From MPNP01 sp965215545 (GTDB lineage: Bacteria > Pseudomonadota > Alphaproteobacteria > Rhodobacterales > Rhodobacteraceae), in the NCBI GenBank assembly GCA_965215545.1, contig OZ244066.1, forward strand, positions 2,232,001 to 2,296,000: a DNA stretch of 64,000 bases. The letters are read 5' to 3'. Below the pieces are notes generated by a model. The model ran no database searches. It saw only the letters and a program-made list of their open reading frames with translations, and was not told the DNA's origin. Made by a program: the position numbers and the translations under genes. How positions within the stretch are numbered: position 1 is the first letter of the stretch; every line of letters starts with the position of its first letter. Positions 16,043 through 24,470 of the stretch are shown one piece after another.

Positions 16043-17729
16043 GGCCGACCTCCTCGGGAAAATGGGCCTTGGTCAGCAGGATCGGATTGGGTGCTGCCTG
16101 GCCAAGGCCGCAGATCGAGGCATCCAGCATGGCATCGCAGAGATCCTGCAACAACGGCCAGTCCCAGACAGGTTCCTGCATGAGTTTGACGGCTTTTTCA
16201 CAGCCCACCCGGCACGGTGTGCACTGGCCGCAGCTCTCATCCTCAAAGAAGCGGAGCATGTTCAGGGCGGCCTCGCGAACGCTGTCCTGATCAGACAGCA
16301 CGACGATGGCGGCCGATCCGATGAAGGTGCCATGATCCTGGAGGACATCAAAATCGAGGGGGATATCGGCCAGCGAGGCTGGCAGCAGGCCCGCCGATGG
16401 ACCGCCTGGCTGGTAGGCCTTGAACCGATGACCTTCGGCCATCCCGCCGCAGGCCGCAATCACATCGTGGATCGTGGAGCCAGCCGGGAGCAGATGGACA
16501 CCCGGATTCCGGACCCGTCCCGAGACCGAATAGCTCCGCAGGCCTGTCCGACCATTCCTCTCGACCCCGGTCAGGAGCGCCTCGCCCTCGCGCAGCACCC
16601 GGGCGACCCAGTAGAGAGTCTCGACATTGTTCACGAGGGTCGGGCGACCGAAGAGACCGACCTGGGCCACAAACGGCGGCCGATGCCGGGGCAACCCGCG
16701 CTTGCCCTCGATCGACTCGATCATCGCCGACTCCTCACCGCAGATATAGGCCCCCGCCCCCCGGCGGAGATCGATGAAGCCCGGTGCCACCAGACCCGCC
16801 TGTTCCAGTTCGGCAATCTCCCGACGCAGGATTTCGAGGACGGCGGGGTATTCATCGCGCATGTAGACATAGCATGTCTCGGCATCGATGGCCCAGGCAC
16901 CGATCAGCATGCCCTCGAGAAAGAGATGGGGGGTCCGCTCGAGATAGTAGCGGTCCTTGAACGTTCCGGGTTCGCCCTCGTCCCCATTGACGGCCAGGTA
17001 GCGCGGCCCGGGCTCGGTCCGGACAAATTCCCATTTCCGACCGGTTGGAAAGCCGGCGCCGCCGAGCCCCCGGATCCCGGCTGCCAGCAGGGTCTGCTGG
17101 ATGGTGGCAAAATCGCCCCGCATCCGGATCTCCTCCAGAACCGCATAGCCCCCTGCCTGCCGGTAGGCCGCCAGCCCCTCGTAATCCGGGATGCGGACTG
17201 TGGTCGCGCCGGCTGCCAGCGCCGCCTGGACCCGTCCAGGTGTGGCATGATCGATATGATTGTGACCCATCTCGAGGACCGGTGCGGTATCGCAGCGACC
17301 CATGCACGGGGCCCGCACAACCCGGACCGCTGCCGGATCAAGGTCAGTCTGCAACCGGGCCATCAGCGTCCTGGCGCCCGCCAGTTCACAGCTGAGCGAA
17401 TCGCAGACGCGCAGCGTGAGGGGTGGTGGGGGATCCTCACCCTCCCGGACGAAGTCGAAATGGGCATAGAAGGTGGCCACCTCATAGACCTCGGCCATCG
17501 CCAGCCGCATCTCGTCGGCCAGTGCCTGGAGATGGCGGGCCGACAGATGGCCAAAATGATCCTGGATCAGATGCAGATGCTCGATCAGGAGATCGCGCCG
17601 TCGAGGCCGGTCGCCGAGCAGGTCCTGAACCTCGGTCAGGGCATCAGCATCAAGCTGCCGCCCTTTGGGGACCCGGCGCCCCTTGCCCGGTGCGGATTTC
17701 CAAATTCCCTGACGATCATCCTCGGGCAT
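16035..17729 (-). CDS. fdsB: Formate dehydrogenase flavin/NAD subunit, FdsG-FdsB fusion
   Basis: 564 residues from ATG 17729, chosen because AAGGAGG lies 9 bases upstream; the frame extends to 17819 without such a site. Residues about 15-160 are a NuoE/FdsG thioredoxin-like [2Fe-2S] domain (VYEVATFYAHF, RVCDSLSCELAGA and RAPCMGRCDTAP provide the Cys). Residues about 200-560 are NuoF/FdsB: GLGGAGFPTGRKW and NGDEGEPGTFKDR (NADH and FMN sites) and ESCGQCTPCRVGC (4Fe-4S). In many bacteria the two parts are separate genes (fdsG, fdsB). Here they are one chain that accepts electrons from FdsA and reduces NAD+. Confidence 0.93.
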   Translation of the reverse strand: MPEDDRQGIWKSAPGKGRRVPKGRQLDADALTEVQDLLGDRPRRRDLLIEHLHLIQDHFGHLSARHLQALADEMRLAMAEVYEVATFYAHFDFVREGEDPPPPLTLRVCDSLSCELAGARTLMARLQTDLDPAAVRVVRAPCMGRCDTAPVLEMGHNHIDHATPGRVQAALAAGATTVRIPDYEGLAAYRQAGGYAVLEEIRMRGDFATIQQTLLAAGIRGLGGAGFPTGRKWEFVRTEPGPRYLAVNGDEGEPGTFKDRYYLERTPHLFLEGMLIGAWAIDAETCYVYMRDEYPAVLEILRREIAELEQAGLVAPGFIDLRRGAGAYICGEESAMIESIEGKRGLPRHRPPFVAQVGLFGRPTLVNNVETLYWVARVLREGEALLTGVERNGRTGLRSYSVSGRVRNPGVHLLPAGSTIHDVIAACGGMAEGHRFKAYQPGGPSAGLLPASLADIPLDFDVLQDHGTFIGSAAIVVLSDQDSVREAALNMLRFFEDESCGQCTPCRVGCEKAVKLMQEPVWDWPLLQDLCDAMLDASICGLGQAAPNPILLTKAHFPEEVGHG

Positions 17730-17859
17730 GAACGGCAACCTCCTTGCCGCCCTCCATAGCCATCTTGCGGTCAATTGCCAACGCAGTCCCAGGCACAGGC
17801 GTTTGCCAACCCTTGCCATTGGTCAAGTTCATGAACAGGACTCCGGCATTGAGGTGCGC

Positions 17860-18387
17860 ATGAACAGGATGACCACTGCCGTGCAGGCCGGGCGTCCGGC
17901 GACCGATCAGGATGTGCTGGACACGCCACCCCACAAGGTGGCGGAAGTGCTCGGCGGCACCCTTCATGCCCAGCCTCGGCCCGCCTCACGCCACGCCTGG
18001 GCGCGTTCCATGATGGGAATGGAGATCGGCAACCCGTTTGGCCGAGGTCGGGGCGGTCCCGGTGGCTGGTGGATCATTGATGAGCCGGAACTGCATCCGG
18101 GTCCAGACATCGTGGTACCCGATCTGGCCGGCTGGCGACACACGACAATGGCCGACTGTCCCGATGTGGCATATTGCACGGTCGCACCGGACCGGGCTTG
18201 CGAGGGGCTCTCACCCTCGCCCCGGCGTATCGACCAGAACGAGAAGCGGACCCTTTGCGCCCGCGAGGGCGTGACGCTTCAGTATCCGCAATCGAGACGG
18301 GCTGATCCGTACCCTTTGCGCCCGCGAGGGCGTGACACATCCCTGGTTCGTCGACCCCGATGCCAGGACGCTGGAAATTTTTTGGCG
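17860..18387 (+). pseudogene. Uma2-family (DUF820) endonuclease, disrupted
   Basis: Starts MNRMTTAVQAGRPATDQD; a second Met at 17869 is also possible. GGWWIIDEPELHPGPDIVVP then DLAGWR is the Uma2 core with the PD-(D/E)XK acidic residues, followed by VAPDRACEGLSPSPRRID. At 18250 a 26-bp sequence is duplicated with 35 bp of other sequence (total 61 bp, not a multiple of 3), which shifts the frame. The expected continuation REGVTHPWFVDPDARTLEIF resumes in another frame at about 18322. The last 20 or so residues are replaced by the mobile-element end at 18388. Uma2 proteins have no settled role. Confidence 0.7.
18250..18336 (+). repeat. 26-bp direct repeat inside the Uma2 pseudogene
   Basis: The same 26 bases, starting ACCCTTTGCGCCCGCGAG, occur at 18250-18275 and 18311-18336. 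The 61-bp period points to a local duplication that broke the gene. Confidence 0.85.
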
Positions 18388-18640
18388 GTAACTGTTCAGG
18401 TTCCTGGGCCGGGCATGTCGGGCCCGGAACGGAAATCAGTGAGCCGGAGCGGAGTCCATCGCGGCGATCCGGCCCATCAGCGCCTCTGGTGACGCCCGCA
18501 GTGGCGCCAGCCGGGTCCAGCCCTGCCGGCGGGCCGTATCCAGCACAGCCCGCAGCACGGCATGGTGCCGGACCCCCTTCGGTGCTGCGGCAACGGCCGA
18601 CGATCGTCTGCTGCACCTTGAGCGGGCCCAGCGCCTCCAG
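18388..18640 (-). mobile_element. IS66-like element relic: one terminus and transposase C-terminal remnant
   Basis: GTAACTGTTCAGG at 18388-18400 is identical to both ends of the element at 21115-21784. On the - strand the adjoining DNA reads AVLRAVLDTARRQGW then SPEALMGRIAAMD, resembling the C-terminal end of some IS66-family transposases. The other terminus is absent, so the copy is truncated. It abuts the Uma2 gene directly. Confidence 0.5.
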
Positions 18641-19317
18641 CATCTCGACCAACGTGCTCTCCTCGGAGACGTTGCCGGCGCAGACGTCCGCGCTGCACAT
18701 GACGCCGCTGCCATCACGAACACGCCCCCGGGTCAGCAGCGGGGCGTCGCGGCGATTCTCCCCGGCAATGTCTTCCGGGAATGGCCGCGTTGTGCCTGGG
18801 GTTGCCACCGCGCCTCACCTTCAACATCGATCTTCGCGAGATGGAAGACGGTTGTGGTTTTCTGGATATCAAACAGCGTGTCTGCCGCCCCGAAGAGATG
18901 CGCCGCGATCGTCTGGCAATGGGCATGACGCTGATCCGAGGCGCGCGGGAGCGGCCGACCACGATTGGTCATCCGCTCCGAACCGGGTTTGGCCTTCCGC
19001 CCGACACGGGTCCTCAACGCACAGCAGAGCGGCCGCCGGTTGAACCCCAATGACTGCAACAGGGCCGGCAGATTCAGGAGATCCAGCGCCGCCCATGCGG
19101 CAGGCTCGACACCCACCGAGACACTGTCACTGGCGACCGCTGACGCAAGATCCACCCCTGTCCAGACGTCCTGATCGGCCGCCGGTGAGGCCCCCTGCTT
19201 GTCGCAAATTCTCAGGTTGATTGACGCGCCACCGATCATGTCGCCAGATTGGTCATGACAGTTTGTCTTTGACTCATCCTTTCCTGCAAATCTCTCTTTT
19301 GAGAGACCCGCGCACAA
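18641..19317 (-). pseudogene. IS1634-like transposase remnant
   Basis: Fragments in two - strand frames fit an IS1634-type transposase. PAAWAALDLLNLPALLQSLG, then LFGAADTLFDIQKTTTVFHL with VEGEARWQPQAQRGHSR, are in one frame. DAPLLTRGRVRDGSGV then CAGNVSEESTLVEMLEALG are in the next. The C-terminal half is missing; sequence resembling the IS66-like relic follows instead. No terminal repeats were found. Family assignment is by motif resemblance only. Confidence 0.5.
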
Positions 19318-19322
19318 AAAAA

Positions 19323-19474
19323 TATCATTAATGATATGAAATTGCGCTTATCGCTTGTAAAAGTATCATATATGATAGCATTCTATATCGATGCTCTTGA
19401 AATCTTGTCACTAAATTCATATCATTTGTGATATGAAAACTGATGAAACGCACCAAAAGCTATCACAGGTGATA
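19323..19474 (+). promoter_or_regulatory. Four palindromic operators of the hipBA promoter
   Basis: Four copies of TATCA-N4-TGATA occur at 19323-19336 (TTAA centre), 19364-19377 (TATA), 19420-19433 (TTTG) and 19461-19474 (CAGG). Start-to-start spacings are 41, 56 and 41 bp. The last overlaps the hipB start codon. E. coli hipBA also has four HipB operators with a different core, so these are inferred to be the HipB sites that autorepress the operon. Confidence 0.8.
19397..19425 (+). promoter_or_regulatory. hipBA promoter
   Basis: TTGAAA (19397-19402), 17-bp spacer, TATCAT (19420-19425). The -10 element is the left half of the third operator, so bound repressor would block RNA polymerase. Confidence 0.6.
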
Positions 19475-19812
19475 TGATGAAGCTTTCCAAATTTGTACCT
19501 GAGGATGAAATTCTCAAGGAGCTTGCAAAGCGTCTTGCCAGGATACGCAAGGCGCAAGGATATTCGCAAACCGATTTTGCAAGGGAAGCAGGCATTGGCG
19601 TTGCCACGCTTCGCCGCATTGAGGGCGGTCAGGACAGCCAATTTGAAACATGGCTGAAAATACTGAAGGCATTGGACCGGGTGCCTGCCCTTGATGCGCT
19701 CCTGCCGGAAACATTCAATTCTCCGATGGCGGAAGCGCTCGCCGGGAAACCTCGAAAGCGCAAAAAGCCACCTCCCTCATCCGGTATCGTATGGGGAGAT
19801 GAAGCCAAATGA
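19474..19812 (+). CDS. hipB: HipB-like antitoxin, XRE-family DNA-binding protein
   Basis: 112 residues. Residues about 15-70 are an XRE helix-turn-helix: LAKRLARIRKAQGYSQTDFA then GIGVATLRRIEGGQDSQFET. The C-terminal 25 residues are Lys/Pro-rich and probably flexible. The start ATG 19474 lies inside the fourth operator, with only a weak AGGTG upstream. HipB binds its operators and neutralises HipA. It overlaps hipA by 4 bp (ATGA). The module is clearly more AT-rich than its surroundings, which suggests transfer. Confidence 0.85.
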   Translation: MMKLSKFVPEDEILKELAKRLARIRKAQGYSQTDFAREAGIGVATLRRIEGGQDSQFETWLKILKALDRVPALDALLPETFNSPMAEALAGKPRKRKKPPPSSGIVWGDEAK

Positions 19813-21107
19813 GCACCGCGACCGTCAAACTGTGGGGGACTCCCATCGGATATGTCTCGATGGATCATGGCGAACGCCATGCCCGATTTGAATATGACCC
19901 GGCATTTGTGGACTTCGGTATAGAGCCAGCTCCGCTAAAGATGCCCGCCCACAAGGGACATATCTATCAATTTGAAGGACTGCACCCCAGATCATTTCAC
20001 GGATTGCCCGGCATGATCGCCGACAGTTTGCCGGACAAATACGGCAACAAACTCATTGATGTCTGGCTCAACCAGACCGGAAGAGACCGGGAGGAGTTCA
20101 ACGCCGTTGACCGTCTCTGCTACACCGGCACACGCGGCATGGGCGCGCTGGAATTTGCGCCTGTCATTGCAACTGGAGCAACAAAAGACAAGCGCCTTGA
20201 AATCCGTGACCTCATCAATCTTGCATCAATGGCCTTCGCAGACAGAGAAACCCTCAAAACCAAACTTGCACCAGGCGAGGAAGCAGCGGCTTTACTGGAT
20301 ATTCTCAGTGTCGGGACATCTGCGGGCGGCGCTCGAGCGAAAGCTGTCATTGCCTATAACCCGGAGACAACCGAAGTTCGGTCAGGACAATTGGACCTGT
20401 CACCCGATTTTGAGCATTGGCTGATCAAGTTTGACGGCGTTGCCTTCAGTGGAGACTGGGGTGTGGCCGACCCGTCCGGCTACGGCGTTCTGGAATATAG
20501 CTATCACCTTATGGCGAAAGCATGCGGCATCGACATGATGGAGAGCCGACTGTTCAGCGAGAGTGGCCGCAATCACTTCATGACACGGCGCTTTGATCGC
20601 GATGAACAGGGCGGCAAGAAATTTGTTCAGACTTTCGCAGCTGTTGCGCATTTTGATTATTATGAAAGCGGTGCATATTCCTGTGAACAGCTTTTCACAA
20701 CGATGCGTGAGTTGGACATGCCGCAAGGTGCGATTGAAGAGCAGTTTCGCCGTGTGGTTTTCAATGCGGTCGGATGCAATCAGGATGACCATGTGAAAAA
20801 CTTTGGTTTCGTGATGGACCGACAGGGCAATTGGGACATCACGCCTGCCTATGATCTTTGTCATGCCGAAGGCAGTGATTTCACAAGATTCCACCAATTG
20901 AGCATCAACAGCAAAACAAGCGACTTTACCGTCGAAGATCTCAGACATCTCGCCAGGTTTGCCCGGTTGCCACGCAACCGCGAGAAGATCGTTCTGGAGC
21001 AAACCGTTGATGCGTTCTCAACATGGCATCAAACAGCAAAAGAGCTGGATATACCAAAGACGCTGCAGGAACACGTCTTGCGCACGCTCCGCCTGTCCTG
21101 GTCATAG
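19809..21107 (+). CDS. hipA: HipA-like serine/threonine kinase toxin
   Basis: 432 residues, full length. The N-terminal HipA subdomain has the usual LPGMIADSLPDKYGN. The glycine-rich loop is SVGTSAGGARAKAVI. The catalytic loop is NAVGCNQDDHVKNFGF (Asp and Asn for phosphotransfer), and ITPAYDL is the metal-binding DFG-like motif. Key kinase residues are all present, so the toxin appears intact. HipA kinases phosphorylate aminoacyl-tRNA synthetases and cause growth arrest and persistence; the target here is unknown. The stop codon's last base is the first base of an 8-bp target duplication made by the element at 21115. Confidence 0.92.
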   Translation: MSTATVKLWGTPIGYVSMDHGERHARFEYDPAFVDFGIEPAPLKMPAHKGHIYQFEGLHPRSFHGLPGMIADSLPDKYGNKLIDVWLNQTGRDREEFNAVDRLCYTGTRGMGALEFAPVIATGATKDKRLEIRDLINLASMAFADRETLKTKLAPGEEAAALLDILSVGTSAGGARAKAVIAYNPETTEVRSGQLDLSPDFEHWLIKFDGVAFSGDWGVADPSGYGVLEYSYHLMAKACGIDMMESRLFSESGRNHFMTRRFDRDEQGGKKFVQTFAAVAHFDYYESGAYSCEQLFTTMRELDMPQGAIEEQFRRVVFNAVGCNQDDHVKNFGFVMDRQGNWDITPAYDLCHAEGSDFTRFHQLSINSKTSDFTVEDLRHLARFARLPRNREKIVLEQTVDAFSTWHQTAKELDIPKTLQEHVLRTLRLSWS

Positions 21108-21114
21108 GCTGGAG

Positions 21115-21784
21115 GTAACTGTTCAGGGTCCTGAACCGGGAATTTCCAACCCCAAACGGCGATCAGCGGGTCGGTGCGGACGCTGGCTCTGCGATCCGGC
21201 CCATCAACCCCGCCGGCCCCCCGCCGCGGCGCCAGCCAGGCCCGGCCCGGGCGGCGATCGTCTGCTGCATCTTGCGGGGCCCAGCACCTGTCTGGCTGTC
21301 CTGTCGGTGGCGGGAACCGTGGGGCCGCAGGACCCGGTTGTGACCCTGTCGTCGTGACCGCCGGCCTGATTGACAACGTGGATGGCCCGCCGCAACCGGC
21401 GGGCCATCCTGTCCGCCAGGCCCCATCGGCAGGATCGATCCGGTCCTGGCATGCCCGCAGGATGGGGCAGCACACGGTGCCCGGACCGGTGACATCCGGC
21501 CGCCAGTGGTCATGGGGGGCCATCGTGGTGCACAGTTCGGCAACCCGATCCCGCCGACCCGCCATCGCGGTCGGCAAGGGCCACCGTCAGGACGGCAACC
21601 GGGTTGGCCAATGACTCGGGATCGTCGATGGGTCCTGACACGGGATGCCGGTCGGCCCTGTCGGCTGCCTGGCACCGCGGCTTTGGCCATCCTGGTTGGT
21701 GGGCGTAGGGGCGATACGGCGCCCATTGCCAGGCACGCACGCGGCGGACCGGGCGTGGGGGTCGGGAAGATCCTGAACAGTTAC
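21115..21784. mobile_element. 670-bp IS66-like deletion derivative with perfect ends and target duplication
   Basis: GTAACTGTTCAGG (21115-21127) and its inverted copy (21772-21784) are perfect 13-bp terminal repeats. GGCTGGAG is found directly outside both ends (21107-21114 and 21785-21792), an 8-bp target duplication. Termini beginning GTAA and an 8-bp duplication are typical of the IS66 family. Inside there is no intact gene, only transposase-like fragments on the - strand (MQQTIAARAGPG, LMGRIAEPAS) similar to the relic at 18388. It would need a transposase from elsewhere to move. Confidence 0.85.
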
Positions 21785-21792
21785 GGCTGGAG

Positions 21793-22130
21793 AGGATATC
21801 CGGACGGACTATCGTTGTCACGGGGGATGTTGGCAACGCTGGCCGATGACACGGAGGTGTGGCAACCGCCCTTCGAGGCGATCAGCTTTCCGCTGACTGC
21901 ACTCTGGCCGGAAGGTGCCCGGGCGAAGGGCAAGGCGGCGGGCAACGCCGACGGAACCCCGCCGGAGGGCATTCGCACCGATGTTGCCTGGCATGAAGGG
22001 GACGTCCTGTGCGGGTTGATCGACTCATGCATCGCAGCAGCGGTTGGCCACGCCATCCTGATGTGCCGGCTTGGCTGCTCAGGGGCAGGACTCCGGCTGC
22101 CAGCCTGTCTGACGGCAGGCTCTCGGGCGT
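21793..22130. other. Gap between the mobile element and the FGGY kinase gene
   Basis: 338 bp with no recognised gene. Frames on both strands are open by composition. No clear terminator was found for the - strand kinase operon. Confidence 0.4.
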
Positions 22131-23615
22131 TCAGAGAGAATCCAGATACGCTTCGGCAGTTGATCTTGCGGCCCGGTACGCACGGGAGTACGTTGCCGAG
22201 TGCAGGCGGTTTGGCCTGTGGGTTCGAGCCCTGCGAAACGTTGCCTGCGTGGCCGACTCCAGTGAATCGTACGCGCCCGTGCCAACCATTGCGCACAAGG
22301 CCGCCCCCTTTGCCCCGAACTGCGAGCCCTCCGGCACCTCCACCGGCAACTCGGTAATGTCAGCGATGAGCTGTGACCAGAACTGGCTCCGGGCGCCGCC
22401 ACCAACCAGACGGATTGGCCCCGCCTGGTGCAGGTTTTCGAAACAGTCCCGGATTGCACAGGCAAGGCCCTCGTAGACGGCGCGCAACAAATCCGCTCGC
22501 CCATGTGCCGGTCCCAATCCCATGAATCCGGCCCGTGCCCTTGGCTCGATCCGGGGAGCAATGATGCCGCCCTGGGAGAGGTAGGGCATGTAGAGGACAC
22601 CGTTGGCTCCCGGTGGGCTCTGTCCGGCCAGTGCCGCGCAAGCATCGAATGGGGCTGTTGCACCGGCAAGCTCCGGACACAATGCATGCAGCGCCCAGTC
22701 GAGATTGACGGTTCCGGCATTGTTGACCATGCACCGCAGCCATCGGTTGTCCGGCATGGTGAATGTCAGGCCGAGATTGACAGGGGTCAGATCGGGTTCG
22801 GTGCGCACCACACCATTGAGACACGCCGTGCCCAGGATCGAGAGGGCCTGCCCCTGGCGATGAACGCCGGCGCCAAGCGTGCAGGCGACAACATCACCGG
22901 CACCCACGGCAACCGGGATGCCCGATGGCAATCCGGTCTCTGCTGCCGCAGCGGCGGAGATCGACCCGCTGATCGCCGTGCTTTCCAGAACCCCGGGCAG
23001 CCTGTCTGCGTATTCGTCCATGCCAAAGGTCGTCACCGAGTCCGGGTCAAAGTCACGGGTCGCGGCCGATCCTGGCGCAATGGTTGCCTCGCTCGCATCT
23101 GTGCCGATCCGGTTCGTCAAACGGTATCGAATGTAATCCTTGGCACCCAGGATCGTGTGCGTCCGGGCCAGGGCTTCAGGTTCGCACTTTCGCAGCCAGG
23201 CCAGCACCGGCAAGATGCATCCGGTCTGCAGAATGCTGCCTGATCTGGCGAACAGGCGCTCGTACAATTTCGGATCGTCAGCCACGAGACCATCAATCAG
23301 GGTTTGGGTGCGTGCATCGTTCCAGAGAATCGGATTGCGCACGAGTTCGCCATTGCGGTCCAATGGCCATGCTCCCAACATGACAGCAGTGATACCGACA
23401 CCCGCAATGCCGTCAGCCGTGATGGGGGCCTTTTGAAGCAATGCACCGATCACGGAAATGACGGTGCCCCAGATCTGTCGCCCGTCGACCTCGTACCATC
23501 CGGGCTTGGGGGAAAGGACCTCCGTCCGACATGCGACGGACACGTGTTCGTGCCCATCGGTATCAAACAACGCGGCCTTGGTCCTTGAGGTGCCTATATC
23601 CAGTCCCAGGTACAT
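22131..23615 (-). CDS. FGGY-family carbohydrate kinase
   Basis: 494 residues from ATG 23615 (MYLGLDIGTS); the frame extends 8 codons more but begins with TTG. FGGY landmarks are DIGTSRTKAALFD (ATP phosphate loop), GAGDVVACTLGAG in the middle, and RLVGGGARSQFWSQLIADI with an adenosine-site KGAAL near the end. It is most similar in pattern to xylulokinase/gluconate kinase branches, but the substrate cannot be read from sequence. It is the third gene of a - strand operon after the phosphotriesterase-like and creatininase-like genes. It probably phosphorylates the sugar or polyol made by them. Confidence 0.88.
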   Translation of the reverse strand: MYLGLDIGTSRTKAALFDTDGHEHVSVACRTEVLSPKPGWYEVDGRQIWGTVISVIGALLQKAPITADGIAGVGITAVMLGAWPLDRNGELVRNPILWNDARTQTLIDGLVADDPKLYERLFARSGSILQTGCILPVLAWLRKCEPEALARTHTILGAKDYIRYRLTNRIGTDASEATIAPGSAATRDFDPDSVTTFGMDEYADRLPGVLESTAISGSISAAAAAETGLPSGIPVAVGAGDVVACTLGAGVHRQGQALSILGTACLNGVVRTEPDLTPVNLGLTFTMPDNRWLRCMVNNAGTVNLDWALHALCPELAGATAPFDACAALAGQSPPGANGVLYMPYLSQGGIIAPRIEPRARAGFMGLGPAHGRADLLRAVYEGLACAIRDCFENLHQAGPIRLVGGGARSQFWSQLIADITELPVEVPEGSQFGAKGAALCAMVGTGAYDSLESATQATFRRARTHRPNRLHSATYSRAYRAARSTAEAYLDSL

Positions 23616-23696
23616 GCCCACTGTACCTCTACGGGTCAAGGAGCAGTCTGGGGTCAGTACAGGAGGGTCGCGTGGGGTCCATCACGATGACTGCAA

Positions 23697-24437
23697 TCAA
23701 GGCATCGGGGCAGGGTCAGCCAACACATCGTGCACGATCCGAACCATTCTTTCGACAAAGGCATCGATCATCGCCGCCCCCTTGGCCGCCGTTGCCTGTG
23801 TGGCATCACCGAACACGCCGCTTTCGCTCAGGTCGCCCATTGGGGTTGACCCGAAAAAATAGCCATTGTCGTGTTTTGGATATTCCCTGCAAGCCTTTTT
23901 CATGTCGACGAGGCTGGGTTCGACGGCCAGCATCAATGATGTTTCGAACTCGCAGGCATGGACAATTCCATGCCAGCTTTCACTGTCGCAATGGCTGCGC
24001 ATGACCGTCGATAAACCCGGATAGAAAAGACGCCACACATTGATATCGGGATTGTCCTGCAACCGGCGCGCCCCCTGTTTCATGGCAGCACCATTGGCTT
24101 CATGACCATTCACCAGGAAGAGGTGACGCACTCCGAATTTCGCAAGCGATTCGGCGGTTTCCACGATCACACTCTCAATCGTGGATGCCTTGAGGGTGAT
24201 TGTGCCCGGCGAGTCGCGCCAAACCCACGAATAGCCGAAGGGCATCGTGGGCAGCACCGTCGTCCCGGTCTTCGCAGCGATCCGGGTTGCAAGCGTTTCA
24301 GCAAGCAGTATGTCAACGCCAAGCGGCAGGTGGTGACCGTGCTGTTCCGTTGCACCAAGTGGAAGAAGGACCGCAGGAACCCGGCGGACCCGATCAGCAA
24401 ATGCATCACGGCTCAGATACTTGGCCTCAACCGTCAT
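23697..24437 (-). CDS. Creatininase-family amidohydrolase
   Basis: 246 residues from ATG 24437. Metal-binding motifs of the creatininase/FAPy-deformylase family are present: GATEQHGHHLPLGVDI (Glu, His, Asp), LVNGHEANGAA and HACEFETSLML (final His and Glu). Members hydrolyse cyclic or linear amides such as creatinine, formamidopyrimidine or mycofactocin intermediates. Given its neighbours, a sugar-linked amide or lactone is the likely substrate type; this is inference. It begins 33 bp after the phosphotriesterase-like gene. Confidence 0.85.
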   Translation of the reverse strand: MTVEAKYLSRDAFADRVRRVPAVLLPLGATEQHGHHLPLGVDILLAETLATRIAAKTGTTVLPTMPFGYSWVWRDSPGTITLKASTIESVIVETAESLAKFGVRHLFLVNGHEANGAAMKQGARRLQDNPDINVWRLFYPGLSTVMRSHCDSESWHGIVHACEFETSLMLAVEPSLVDMKKACREYPKHDNGYFFGSTPMGDLSESGVFGDATQATAAKGAAMIDAFVERMVRIVHDVLADPAPMP

Positions 24438-24470
24438 GGATCCGCCGTCCCGCTCATCCCTGGTTCGCAA

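Noticed and set aside
15975..17759. 594-codon + strand open frame
   Set aside because: Antisense to the formate dehydrogenase flavin subunit; no motifs.
21506..22357. 283-codon + strand frame
   Set aside because: It crosses the right end of the mobile element and then runs antisense to the FGGY kinase; no motifs.
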